From positions 1-64,000 of the forward strand of contig CAWIVH010000006.1 of assembly GCA_963839475.1 (NCBI GenBank): DNA of 64,000 bases, given 5' to 3'. The position numbers and the translations under genes were made by a program. Below the pieces are notes generated by a model. That model was not told where the DNA came from, searched no databases, and saw nothing but the letters and a program-made list of their open reading frames with translations. Shown one piece after another: positions 7,309 to 15,300 of this stretch; positions within the stretch are counted from its first letter, which is position 1, and each line of letters starts with the position of its first letter. This stretch comes from CAWIVH01 sp963839475 (GTDB taxonomy: Bacteria > Acidobacteriota > UBA6911).

Positions 7309-8799
7309 TTATTGGTCGAGGTAGCTTTTCATGCGGACGCCGCGGCGCTTGGCCGCGCCGTGGCCGTAGGGATAACGGCTCTTATATTTGTAGCTGTAAT
7401 AGCGGTGATCGTAGTGAGTGTTGAACATCTGCGGCTTGACGTCGTTCAACACCACGCCCAGCAGCTTGTTGCGATCCACCGCGCGGAACGCTTTTTCTAT
7501 CGAAGTGTAGGCCGTCTTGCCGCTGCGCACCACCATCACCATGCCGTCGGCCAGACCATGGAGGATATGGGCATCGGCGATCGGCGAAAGCGGGGGTGCG
7601 TCGATGATCACGGTGTCGAACTCGGTCCGGAGGAACTCGAGCAGCATGTGAACCCGTTCGAGCGAGAGCGACTCCACCGGGTTCTCGGCGATCCCGCCCG
7701 AGGTCATCAGGTACAGCCGTTCCAGGCGGCGCATGTAGCAGAAGGGCTGCAGATATTCCCCCTCGAGGTAATTGATGACCCCCGGCTCGCTCGAGATCCC
7801 GGTCAGCCGGTGGATGCTCGGGTTGCGCAGGTCGCCGTCGATGAGGATGGTCCGGCGGCCGATCTCCCGCGAAAATGTGGCGGCGAGGTTGAGCGCCAGC
7901 AGCGATTTGCCGTCTTTGGCTTCCGGGCTTGTAACCAGGATCACCTTGACCTTGCGGGTCGCGGCGATCTCGGCCAGCCGGACCTTCAGGGTCTTGAACT
8001 GCTCGCTGATGAAGGAGGTTTCGTCCCGGAAGGTTTCCACCTTTTCGTTCAGCCCGCCGCGGGTGATCTCCGGGACCAGCGATTCAAAAGGAAGACCGGC
8101 GCGCTTGGCCAGCGCCATGCCCGACCCTGAGGCCCGGTCGACGGTGACCAGGAGCTTCAGGGTATCGAAGACCGACAGAATCTTGCCCAGCCGCTGCCGG
8201 TCCAGCCCGGTCGACAGCTCGAGCTCCGGGAAGGTGTGGGGCGCCTTGAGAGTGCTCAGCACCGCCAGCTCGTGCGGGAACCAGGGGAGATGGGAAAGGC
8301 TGGCGCCGTTCTTCAGGACGATGAGCTTGTCGGCGTGCAGCTCGAAAGGCTTCAGGTTCTCGCGGGCCAGCTGCAGCATCAGGTGGTTCAGGTCGATCCC
8401 GGCCGGGAGGTAGAAATGCTGCGTGCGGTTTTCGAAGGCCTGGATCTCGAAATTGTTCTTCAGGGCGAAGGTCAGGACCTGGATGGCCTGGGCCTGGACC
8501 ATGTCGCGCAGCTCGGTGCGCTCGACCATGTTCCGGTCGACGGCCACCCGGCCGACCGGGATTTCGCGGCGCCGGGATTCGAGCAGGAGCGACCCGATGT
8601 CGCTTTCTTCGATCAGCCCCGCTTTGGCCAGGTACTGGCCGAGGTGATGCTCGGGCATGTCGGTGCTGACGGCGCTGATCAGCCCTTCGGTGAAGTGGAT
8701 CGAGACGCGGTTCCCCTCATGCCCGAGCGAGAGGATGCCGCTGCTCTTTTCGTTCTGGATCGCCTGGATCTGCTCCAGAAGCTGGTGACGATTGCTCAT
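7309..8799 (-). CDS. Bacterial tyrosine kinase (CpsD/Wzc cytoplasmic type) with DUF4388 N-terminus
   Basis: A 496-residue protein. Residues 1-150 resemble DUF4388 (PATAN), found in regulatory proteins. Residues about 285-455 are a BY-kinase/ParA-like P-loop domain: Walker A TSPEAKDGKS (290-299), Walker A' TILIDGDLR (317-325), Walker B DTVIIDAPP (395-403). The tail carries seven tyrosines within 463-478, the expected autophosphorylation cluster. BY-kinases regulate polymer length and export with a Wzz-type partner, which is the gene just upstream (3-bp gap). Walker A lacks the usual PGEGKS glycines (AKDGKS instead). The start has a GGAG seven bases upstream. Confidence 0.88.
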   Translation of the reverse strand: MSNRHQLLEQIQAIQNEKSSGILSLGHEGNRVSIHFTEGLISAVSTDMPEHHLGQYLAKAGLIEESDIGSLLLESRRREIPVGRVAVDRNMVERTELRDMVQAQAIQVLTFALKNNFEIQAFENRTQHFYLPAGIDLNHLMLQLARENLKPFELHADKLIVLKNGASLSHLPWFPHELAVLSTLKAPHTFPELELSTGLDRQRLGKILSVFDTLKLLVTVDRASGSGMALAKRAGLPFESLVPEITRGGLNEKVETFRDETSFISEQFKTLKVRLAEIAATRKVKVILVTSPEAKDGKSLLALNLAATFSREIGRRTILIDGDLRNPSIHRLTGISSEPGVINYLEGEYLQPFCYMRRLERLYLMTSGGIAENPVESLSLERVHMLLEFLRTEFDTVIIDAPPLSPIADAHILHGLADGMVMVVRSGKTAYTSIEKAFRAVDRNKLLGVVLNDVKPQMFNTHYDHRYYSYKYKSRYPYGHGAAKRRGVRMKSYLDQ

Positions 8800-8802
8800 A
8801 GG

Positions 8803-10434
8803 CTAACTCCGGAGCCTTTCAATCAGCGGATCAAGGATTTTCACCAAGGCCGCCTGTTTGGTATAGAGAAAGTATAATCCCAGGGCATAGACCGCTGATC
8901 CGGCCAGAAGAAAGGAAGCCGCAGTCATGCGTTTCTTCCGCTCCAACTGGAGATCCGACGGGGTGACGATGCTGGGGATTTCCACCAGGATCGGGATCTC
9001 GAGGGCCCTTTCGAGCTCCGCGGCCGTGCAGACCCGGCGGTTGAGCACATCGACTGCGAAGCCGAAGGCAAAACCAAGCCCGAGGCTGAGCAGCAATCCG
9101 ACCAAAGCAACAGTGATGCGGGAGGGAGGCGCCGGCTCGATCGGGTAGCTGGCCGGATCGACGATCGTGTACTGCGCCCCCTTCTGCTTGCTCTCCAGGG
9201 ATTCGGCCAGCCGGGCCTGGGAGAGCTTGTTCTTGAGATCATCCGATTGCTTCGTGAGGTCGGCATTGAGCCGCACGGCCGCGGCAATTTCCTGCTCGAC
9301 CTGGGGGGTGTTCTGCACCCGCTGGTTGTAGCGGCCGATTTCGGTTTCGATCCAGGCTTTCTCACGCTCCCGGATCCCCAGCTCGGTCTTGACCTGGCGC
9401 AGCTGGCCGGTCAGGCTCTGGTAAACCGGGTTGGGCTCGGTGCTGCTGGTTGTTCGAACCGTCGCGGTGCTTTCGGCGACGGCAAACTCCTCGGGCGGAA
9501 CCTCTTTGCGCGCCTGGTCGAGCGCCACCCTGGCCTTGATCACGTCGGGGTGTTTTTCCGTCGCCCGGGCCAGGAGGTCCTTGTACTCCATTTCCTTTTT
9601 AAGGTAGTTCTCCATCTGCGGGCTGCGGGTTCTGGACCCGGTCCCATCGGGCTTGAGGGTGGTCTCTTTGGTGATGGTCGGGGGAGTCTCGGAAATCATC
9701 CGCTCCAGGTTCAGCATCATGGTGGTCTGGCGGTCGATGGCTTCGACGTTGCCGTTCTTCTGCAGCTGCAGCCGGTCCAGCGTGCGGAGGTTGGTTTCCA
9801 GCTCATTGGGCAGCTGGTTGCGGTAGCGCTCTTTCAAAGTCTTGAGATTGTCCTCCGACGCCTTGAGCTGGACCGAAATCTTGTCGAGTTCGGCGGCCAG
9901 GAACTGGGTGGTGCCGAAGACCTGCTCTTCGCGGTTGCGGCTGTCCTGTTCGACAAACAGCTGGGCCAGACGGTCGGTGACTTTCTGCGCCAGTTCGGGG
10001 CTCGGGTCGCGGAAACTGATCCGGATCTGGGTGGTGGGGAGATTTCTGCCCCCGCTTTTCACCACCGGAAACTCAATCGCGATCTTCTTGCGCATGCGCA
10101 GCACTTTGGCCTCGTCATTCAGGCCGCGGTATTGAGACAACTGATTTTCGTACTGGCTGAGGATGCGCAGGATGTTGGTGCGGCTCAGGATGGTCTGCTC
10201 GATGGTTCGCAATCGCTCATCCGGCGAGCCGCTGATCAGGTCTTTGACGAAATCGTTGGGCACCTCGCGCGGCTGAACCAGCAGCATGGTCTCCGAGACA
10301 TAGGCGGTGGGAATGATCCGGGCGAAGAGAATCGCCAGGCCCGCAAAGGCGACAAAGGCACCGGCGATCCAGTATTTCCGGCGAACCGCCATAGCAAGGT
10401 AGTCCTGCAGGTTCGCGAAGCGCGACATCTTCAT
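8803..10434 (-). CDS. Wzz/GumC-type polysaccharide co-polymerase
   Basis: A 543-residue chain-length determinant. Membrane segments lie near residues 20-40 and 435-455, and the second is preceded by the proline-rich YPIEPAPPSRITVAL motif of the family. The long periplasmic middle is rich in coiled coil (LDRLQLQKNGNVEAIDRQ, QVEQEIAAAVRLNADLTKQS). A further hydrophobic stretch occurs near the C-terminus (SFLLAGSAVYALGLYFLY). The start at 10434 is chosen because GGAGG lies eight bases upstream and ATG overlaps the upstream stop as ATGA. It works with the adjacent tyrosine kinase and Wza-type exporter to control polymer length and export. Confidence 0.9.
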   Translation of the reverse strand: MKMSRFANLQDYLAMAVRRKYWIAGAFVAFAGLAILFARIIPTAYVSETMLLVQPREVPNDFVKDLISGSPDERLRTIEQTILSRTNILRILSQYENQLSQYRGLNDEAKVLRMRKKIAIEFPVVKSGGRNLPTTQIRISFRDPSPELAQKVTDRLAQLFVEQDSRNREEQVFGTTQFLAAELDKISVQLKASEDNLKTLKERYRNQLPNELETNLRTLDRLQLQKNGNVEAIDRQTTMMLNLERMISETPPTITKETTLKPDGTGSRTRSPQMENYLKKEMEYKDLLARATEKHPDVIKARVALDQARKEVPPEEFAVAESTATVRTTSSTEPNPVYQSLTGQLRQVKTELGIREREKAWIETEIGRYNQRVQNTPQVEQEIAAAVRLNADLTKQSDDLKNKLSQARLAESLESKQKGAQYTIVDPASYPIEPAPPSRITVALVGLLLSLGLGFAFGFAVDVLNRRVCTAAELERALEIPILVEIPSIVTPSDLQLERKKRMTAASFLLAGSAVYALGLYFLYTKQAALVKILDPLIERLRS

Positions 10435-11639
10435 CGGGAAAACCTCCACATCTCCGGGGCACGGTAGCTGACGGAGAGGTAAACCTGTTTGTAGTCCTGG
10501 TCGACGGTATTGGTCCCGGTCAGCTTGCGGTAGCTGCCGCCCAGGCTGAAAAACCAGCGCTCCCCCATCGCGTAGGAAATCGAAGCGGCGCTGTTCAGGC
10601 CCTGGTTGTCGTAAGGGTTGTCACGGATCCCTTTCCCCTGGTAAACCGAGCCACTGGCGGAGGCGGTCAACCGCTTCGTGAAAGTGTGGACGAGTCCCAA
10701 TCCGGCGTTCTGGGTGTTTGCGATGGAGCCCAGGCCGGTGGTGCTGCCGGACGCATACCGGTAAAAAAGAGTCACCGTATCGGAACGGAACAGGCGGGTC
10801 AGGTTGAAAGAACCGGTGAGCCCAAGGTAGCCCGCGTACTGAGCCTGCGGCTCCACATAGGTCGGGCCGGCTTCCAGGTTCATCGAGAGCGAAGGGCTGA
10901 ACTGCTGCTTCACGCCGAGAGAGGCGGTGTGGCTGCGGGAGTCATAGTAATCTTTGTAGTCGTGCTCGGACATGGTGTATTTCAGGCTCAAGGTGCGGTG
11001 CTGGTTCTGCTTGAAGGACCAGGAGGCATCGGCCCGGATGCTGATCTGGTCGGAAAGATACGCGGAGGCGGGCTCCGTCTTGTCTTTCTCATAGAATCGG
11101 TAGGAATAATCCCCACCAAAGGTTATGAAGGACTTTGCGTTCAGATCATGTTCCAGGTTCGCACCGGCGGTCAGGCTCGTGGTGGTGCGGTAGGCCGCCA
11201 GGGGGTCGTAGAGAAACTGAAAACCTTCGGGCGTCAAAACGATGCCGACGTAAACGCTTTCGGCAAAAAAGTTCGGAGTGTTGTAGAAATGGCCGAAGAC
11301 ATGGTAGCGGTTTTTTTCCCCGGCCTGGCCGGTCAAGGAAAAATTCGCGTAGTGGGAAAGCGACGTGATCGGCTGGTCGGACTCGAAGCGCTGCCCCTGG
11401 AAATTGTAATCGAAGAGCCATTCCGAGTGGCGGCCGGTCGATTTCAGGTTGAGGCCGGGGGAGACGCCGTAAAACGGTTCCATGGAGCCGGCTAATTGGG
11501 AAAAGCTGAAGCTCGAGCCGCCGGCGTTGTTGCTCGCCCCGCCCGAAACCCCCATGGTGAAGCCGGCAATATAGTTCCTCTCCGCAAACAAAGGACAGGC
11601 GATGAACAAAATCGAGAGGATCGAAAATAACAGTTTCAT
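10431..11639 (-). CDS. Outer-membrane beta-barrel protein of the exopolysaccharide operon
   Basis: A 402-residue protein with a clear signal peptide (LLFSILSILFIACPLFA). About 16 amphipathic strand-like stretches alternate aromatic and polar residues (YSYRFYEKDK, HRTLSLKYTMSEHDY, WFFSLGGSYRKL). This resembles the outer-membrane barrel proteins often found beside wza/wzz genes in exosortase-linked clusters, although no exosortase gene is visible here. Function is probably polymer passage or anchoring at the outer membrane. It lies between the Wza-type and Wzz-type genes and shares an ATGA overlap with the latter. Confidence 0.75.
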   Translation of the reverse strand: MKLLFSILSILFIACPLFAERNYIAGFTMGVSGGASNNAGGSSFSFSQLAGSMEPFYGVSPGLNLKSTGRHSEWLFDYNFQGQRFESDQPITSLSHYANFSLTGQAGEKNRYHVFGHFYNTPNFFAESVYVGIVLTPEGFQFLYDPLAAYRTTTSLTAGANLEHDLNAKSFITFGGDYSYRFYEKDKTEPASAYLSDQISIRADASWSFKQNQHRTLSLKYTMSEHDYKDYYDSRSHTASLGVKQQFSPSLSMNLEAGPTYVEPQAQYAGYLGLTGSFNLTRLFRSDTVTLFYRYASGSTTGLGSIANTQNAGLGLVHTFTKRLTASASGSVYQGKGIRDNPYDNQGLNSAASISYAMGERWFFSLGGSYRKLTGTNTVDQDYKQVYLSVSYRAPEMWRFSR

Positions 11640-11640
11640 T

Positions 11641-11707
11641 TTTTGTTGAACCGCAAAGGCGCAAAGAAATAAATTCTTCGTGGCTTCGCGGACTTTGCGG
11701 TTTATTT
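11641..11707. repeat. Complete family A palindrome
   Basis: A full element with both arms: GAACCGCAAAGGCGCAAAG on the left and its inverted counterpart CTTCGCGGACTTTGCGGTTT on the right, with an AT-rich centre. It occupies the whole gap between the Wza-type gene and the barrel gene and could form a strong hairpin in the transcript. Confidence 0.75.
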
Positions 11708-12287
11708 ATGGAACTACAACCACGTCGCCGGAGCGCAGGGTGATATTCTGCTCCGGTTTCTTGCCGCGCACCACATCTTTATAATTCACGTCGAAGGCCA
11801 CATTTTCCAGCGCTGAGTTCCGCAGCACCATGATCTCCGAATCCTTGGCATACTCCTGGAACCCGCCCGCCAGCGCCAGCGCCTGCAGCACCGTTATCGG
11901 CTTCTCCGCCGAAACCATGCCGGGTTTCTGCACCTTGCCCACGACATACACCCGGTAGCTCTGGATCGAGTCGACGATCACGGTCACGTTGGGGGCGGCC
12001 AGGAACTCCTTCAGGCGCTTCTCGATCTGTTCCTTCAATTCGCCCGGCGAAATCCCTGCCGCCATCAGGTCCTGCACCAGAGGAAAGGAGATCCGGCCGT
12101 CGGGGCGAACCAGGACTTTGCGGGTGAGCTCCGGCTCTTTCCAGACGAAGATTTCCAGGATGTCGTTGGCCTGGATGACATAGAGCGGCTGAGGCGCGGA
12201 GGCCGGCGGGGCGGGCTGCTGCGCAAAACCGGAAACGGTCAGGAGAAGCGCCAGGAGGCCTGGGATTGCGGATTTGATTCCAGTCAT
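11706..12287 (-). CDS. Wza/BexD-type polysaccharide export protein
   Basis: A 193-residue periplasmic/outer-membrane polysaccharide exporter. A signal peptide (IPGLLALLLTVSGFAQQ, no lipobox cysteine) precedes a Poly_export domain (YVIQANDILEIFVWKEPELTRKV, RPDGRISFPLVQDL) and one SLBB-type domain (VYVVGKVQKPGMVSAEKPIT). It is much shorter than E. coli Wza (379 residues), like the single-SLBB exporters of Gram-negative EPS systems. The start at 12287 is supported by GGAG eight bases upstream; reading further upstream enters repeat DNA. It is the first gene of the operon, whose leader contains a family A/B repeat. Confidence 0.9.
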   Translation of the reverse strand: MTGIKSAIPGLLALLLTVSGFAQQPAPPASAPQPLYVIQANDILEIFVWKEPELTRKVLVRPDGRISFPLVQDLMAAGISPGELKEQIEKRLKEFLAAPNVTVIVDSIQSYRVYVVGKVQKPGMVSAEKPITVLQALALAGGFQEYAKDSEIMVLRNSALENVAFDVNYKDVVRGKKPEQNITLRSGDVVVVP

Positions 12288-12307
12288 GCGTAAGGCTCCG
12301 TAAGAAT

Positions 12308-12510
12308 TTTTGAACCGCGAAGAACGCGACGCAGCCTGCGGCCGCAACCAAATTAGACTGAGAGTTCGCAGTTCGCAGTATCAGTTCGCAGTCGCATGAG
12401 GAACTGCGAACTGATACTGCGAACTGCGAACTTGTTGCTTTCACCACCGTTTTCACGATTCTATAAATCTTGCATGAAAAACAAGAATTTACAGATGTGA
12501 TACGCGAAGA
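12308..12510. repeat. Composite repeat, family A arm plus family B module (reverse)
   Basis: A GAACCGCGAAGAACGCG arm runs into a reverse-oriented B module: the GCAGCCTGCGGCCGCAACC end, a large TTCGCAGT inverted repeat (about 12370-12430), then the conserved core TTTCACCACCGTTTTCACG and ACAAGAATTTACAGATG. It lies in the leader of the exopolysaccharide operon. Confidence 0.75.
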
Positions 12511-12981
12511 CAAAAGAGATTTATAAACAAAGTTTATTGAGGTATGGCAGGTTGGTGGGCGGGCGCCGGTTCGCAGCTTCGCCCTTTCAGTTACATCCGG
12601 AGAAGTTCCGGATCCACCGATTTTGCGCCTCGGTGCCGATACCGCGATCCCGTTTCCCCCCCCGCTGATGCCCAGGGGAAAAAACTGGACGCTGCCTTGG
12701 ATGGCTGAGGACTGTTACCGTATCGGCGCGTCCCTCGATCCGACATTAAAAAAATCTCAAGGCTTGGTACGACAACGCCATACTAGAGAGAGGGGCGCCT
12801 ACTGTCCATGGCCCGGCCGTAGGGTGGTTTATAGCACTGATGTGCTATCAAGGGAAATCGGGTTTACTTCTTCAATTGTAAAGACTTTGTGAAGATTGTG
12901 AGGATTGTCAATGGGGGAAAATTCCAGTGCCTGGAATACGGTCCCGGAAAGGGAACCGGTTCCAGGAAGGATGAGGCCTCC
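12511..12981. other. Non-coding region upstream of the exopolysaccharide operon
   Basis: About 470 bp with no convincing gene. It holds a small hairpin (TCCGGAGAAGTTCCGGA, 12596-12612), a copy of the 21-bp motif shared with 2356-2376, a C-run and G-run, and an AT-rich stretch near 12860-12910. The operon promoter should lie here or within the adjacent repeat, but no clear -35/-10 pair is seen. No known riboswitch consensus was recognised. Confidence 0.4.
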
Positions 12982-13350
12982 TCAGGCGTGGTCAAAACGG
13001 TAGCGGAAGATCGACGCCGCCATGCGCGGCATGCTGTCCGCGGCCGCCCCGGTTTCCCGGCGCACCACCGGGCCCCAGCAGACGACCTGGGTGGGGGTTT
13101 CGCCCGAGAGCGCCGCGGGGAACGTGATCCTCATTTCGAGGATGGTCTGGAGCGAAAGCTCTTCGGATGCGCGGAAAAGCACTCCCGAGCGGCTGATGTT
13201 AACCGTTGTGCCCTCATGCCACTCCGGCTCGCCGCTTTGCCTGAACTGGAATGCAGTTTCAATAGGGAACCGCGTGGGCCTTGGGGGATAGCTGGTCGCA
13301 GCCTGGACTGCGCGATTCATGGAACCGCCCGAAAAATCCTGAATTTCCAT
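12982..13350 (-). CDS. PilZ-domain protein
   Basis: A small protein (122 residues from ATG 13350; 13320 is an alternative start). It shows PilZ features: a basic N-terminal patch (PPRPTRFPIETAF) and the NxSxxG motif in NISRSGVLF, followed by beta-rich segments (LEMRITFP, TQVVCWGPVVRRE). PilZ domains bind cyclic di-GMP. The first motif is not a perfect RxxxR, so binding is uncertain. Its place between the response regulators and the exopolysaccharide operon, on the same strand, suggests a link to polymer production. Confidence 0.75.
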   Translation of the reverse strand: MEIQDFSGGSMNRAVQAATSYPPRPTRFPIETAFQFRQSGEPEWHEGTTVNISRSGVLFRASEELSLQTILEMRITFPAALSGETPTQVVCWGPVVRRETGAAADSMPRMAASIFRYRFDHA

Positions 13351-13508
13351 ATCTGCATCCCGGATAGCTAATATAAAAGTACTCCTAGGATCTCGATTGT
13401 GAAAGGTATCACCCCCGGGGAGCAAGCTTCAATGGCACTGTGGTAGGGGTTTTGTTATGGCACGTGGGTGCCGAATCTTCTTTAATATGAGGGAGTTGTC
13501 GGAATACT

Positions 13509-13526
13509 TTACAACTTTGTAAACTT
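13509..13526. promoter_or_regulatory. Palindrome TTTACAA-N2-TTGTAAA
   Basis: A perfect 7-bp inverted repeat with a 2-bp spacer immediately after the response-regulator stop and about 160 bp upstream of the PilZ start. Dyads like this are typical operator shapes; no binding protein can be named. A second inverted repeat, GGCAC-N4-GTGCC, lies at about 13461-13474. Confidence 0.3.
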
Positions 13527-13528
13527 TA

Positions 13529-14224
13529 TTAGTCTTCGCTAATCAAACGGTTGTTCATGGCGAACAAAGCCAGCTCCAGCCGGTTCGAAACCCCGACCTT
13601 CTCGAAGATGCTGGTAAGATGGTGCTTGACGGTCTGTTCGCTGATGGTGAACTTCTTGGCCATGTCTTTATTGGTGTAGCCGTCGACCACCGCCGCCAGG
13701 ATTTCCGATTCGCGCGCCGTCAAACCGTACTTGGGAGCCTGAACCGAGCCTGAGCCGGGCACCCGCATCGTGCGGACCAATTGCACCAGGTCGGCGACAC
13801 AGTTGTGGTCGATCCAGTACTGCCCGTTCATCACCGTCCGGATGCTCTTGTAGAGGGTCTCGCTCGCCGAATCCTTCAGCACCACGCCGCGCGCCCCCAG
13901 GCGCAGGCACTCGATGATCTCGGTGCGCTCGATGCTCGCCACCAGCAGGATCACTCTCGTTGTCATGCCGACGTCGGCCAGGCGACGGAGGACTTCCATG
14001 CCCGATTCCTGGGGCATGGAGAGGTCGAGGAGAACCAAGTCGGGATTGGTTTTCTTGATCCGCTCGAGGGCCTCGCGGGCCGAGGAGGCTTCGCCGGCCA
14101 GCTCGAAGCCGGGCTCGAGCTCGAGCAACTTGCGGAGCGCGCCGCGAAAGATGGCGTGGTCGTCAACCAGCAGGATCCGCAGCGGCTGGACCGATTCCAG
14201 CGGGGCGGTTTCTTTGTCGGACAT
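13529..14224 (-). CDS. NarL/FixJ-family response regulator (first)
   Basis: A 231-residue two-domain regulator. The receiver has the acidic pair in ILLVDDHAIFRG, phospho-acceptor Asp in LVLLDLSMP and the conserved Lys in VVLKDSASE. The LuxR-type HTH (LTARESEILAAVVDG...SEQTVKHHLTSIFEKVGV) ends the protein. Start 14224 has AGGA just upstream; an upstream in-frame ATG at 14287 would add 21 residues. A histidine kinase and a second, similar regulator are encoded just upstream, so this pair may share one kinase. The likely target is the downstream exopolysaccharide operon (inference). Confidence 0.9.
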   Translation of the reverse strand: MSDKETAPLESVQPLRILLVDDHAIFRGALRKLLELEPGFELAGEASSAREALERIKKTNPDLVLLDLSMPQESGMEVLRRLADVGMTTRVILLVASIERTEIIECLRLGARGVVLKDSASETLYKSIRTVMNGQYWIDHNCVADLVQLVRTMRVPGSGSVQAPKYGLTARESEILAAVVDGYTNKDMAKKFTISEQTVKHHLTSIFEKVGVSNRLELALFAMNNRLISED

Positions 14225-14344
14225 TGATCCTGATAATATTCTCTCGGCCACGCGATCGTCAACAGCCATACCGATGAAGCTATTCATGGGGGGAAGAGTG
14301 GATCAGGTGGGGCCATATCCGCAATGGCACTCTGGTTCTATCCG

Positions 14345-14604
14345 CAAATAACACCGCAAAGATTTCAACGACTCGGTGACTAATCTTGAATCCCTTCGCG
14401 TGTCACATCTGTAAATTCTTGTTTTTCAGGCAAGATTTATAGAATCGTGAAAACGGTGGTGAAAGCAACAAGTTCGCAGTTCGCAGTATCAGTTCGCAGT
14501 CGCATGAGGAACTGCGAACTGATACTGCGAACTGCGAACTCTCAGTCTAATTTGGTTGCGGTCGCAGGCTGCGTCAGGTCCTTCGTGACTTTGCGGTGTT
14601 ATTT
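14345..14604. repeat. Composite repeat: family A arms flanking a family B module
   Basis: Outer arms ATAACACCGCAAAG (14348-14361) and CTTTGCGGTGTTAT (14589-14602) are exact inverted copies. Between them is a forward B module: ACATCTGTAAATTCTTG, the core GTGAAAACGGTGGTGAAAGC, the TTCGCAGT inverted repeat and GGTTGCGGTCGCAGGCTGCG. The right arm supplies the TAA stop of the second response regulator. Confidence 0.8.
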
Positions 14605-15300
14605 GCGGATGAGGCCGTGGTGGATGGCGAAAAGGGCCAGCTCGAGGCGGTTGTAGACACCCACTTTGTCGAAGATGTTGGTCACGTGATGCTTCACGGT
14701 CTGCTCGCTGATCGCCAGTTGATGCGCCAGCTCTTTGTTCGTCCGCCCGGCGACGATCGCGGTGAGGATCTCCATCTCCCTCTTGGTCAGGCGGAAGCGG
14801 TTTCCATCGATGGGCTGGAGCAGCTTGTCGCCCACGTCGCCCGCGGCCCCGGCGGCGCCTTCGCGTCCCACCCATTTCTTCCCGGCCAGAACCGTTTCGA
14901 TGCACCTGAAGAGCTGCTCGATCGCCGACTCCTTGAGGATCACGCCGCAGACCCCCAGTTCCAGCACCTCTTTGATGTTTTCCGCATCGACGTTCGCGGT
15001 GAGGATGATCACCCTCGGCCAGTGCTCCCACTGGCTGATCCGGCGCGCGACCTCCACGCCGTTCAGGCCGGGCATTTCGATATCGAGCAGGAGCAGGTCG
15101 GGCGCGAGTTCGGATGCCAGGCGCAGGGTTTCGGGCCCGTCGACCGCTTCACCGGCCACCTGGTAATTCGGGTGTTCTTCCAGCAGCGCGCGCAGGCCGG
15201 CGCGGAAAAGGGCGTGATCGTCCGCGATGAGTATTTTGACCTTCGCATTCGCGAGCCCCATATTGCCCGCTCGGTCTTGTTTGATATCAGTGAGCCCCAT
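14599..15300 (-). CDS. NarL/FixJ-family response regulator (second)
   Basis: A 233-residue regulator (220 if started at 15261). Receiver motifs: ILIADDHALFRAG, phospho-acceptor Asp in LLLLDIEMPG, and Lys in VILKESAIE. The LuxR-type HTH is LTKREMEILTAIVAG...SEQTVKHHVTNIFDKVGV. It follows the histidine kinase gene and overlaps its end by 14 bases if the first ATG is used, so this is the most likely cognate partner. The two candidate starts sit in a direct repeat of a 15-bp sequence, GGCAATATGGGGCTC, 34 bp apart. The stop codon lies in a family A repeat. Confidence 0.9.
   Translation of the reverse strand: MGLTDIKQDRAGNMGLANAKVKILIADDHALFRAGLRALLEEHPNYQVAGEAVDGPETLRLASELAPDLLLLDIEMPGLNGVEVARRISQWEHWPRVIILTANVDAENIKEVLELGVCGVILKESAIEQLFRCIETVLAGKKWVGREGAAGAAGDVGDKLLQPIDGNRFRLTKREMEILTAIVAGRTNKELAHQLAISEQTVKHHVTNIFDKVGVYNRLELALFAIHHGLIRK

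Noticed and set aside
6223..8130. A 635-codon plus-strand frame across the TIGR03790 and kinase genes
   Set aside because: It crosses two well-supported minus-strand genes and has no domain or ribosome-binding site.
1151..12287. Exosortase/PEP-CTERM system around the polysaccharide operon
   Set aside because: No exosortase gene or PEP-CTERM sorting signal was found in the window, although the barrel and chain-length proteins resemble those clusters.
12541..12640. Possible cyclic-di-GMP riboswitch in the operon leader
   Set aside because: The conserved GEMM core bases were not found; only small generic hairpins are visible.
12623..12892. An 89-codon plus-strand frame in the operon leader
   Set aside because: No ribosome-binding site, no family and biased composition; it covers a low-complexity C-run.
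13455..13475. Sigma-54 promoter (TGGCAC element)
   Set aside because: The -12 part does not match TTGC well; the sequence is better explained as a short inverted repeat.
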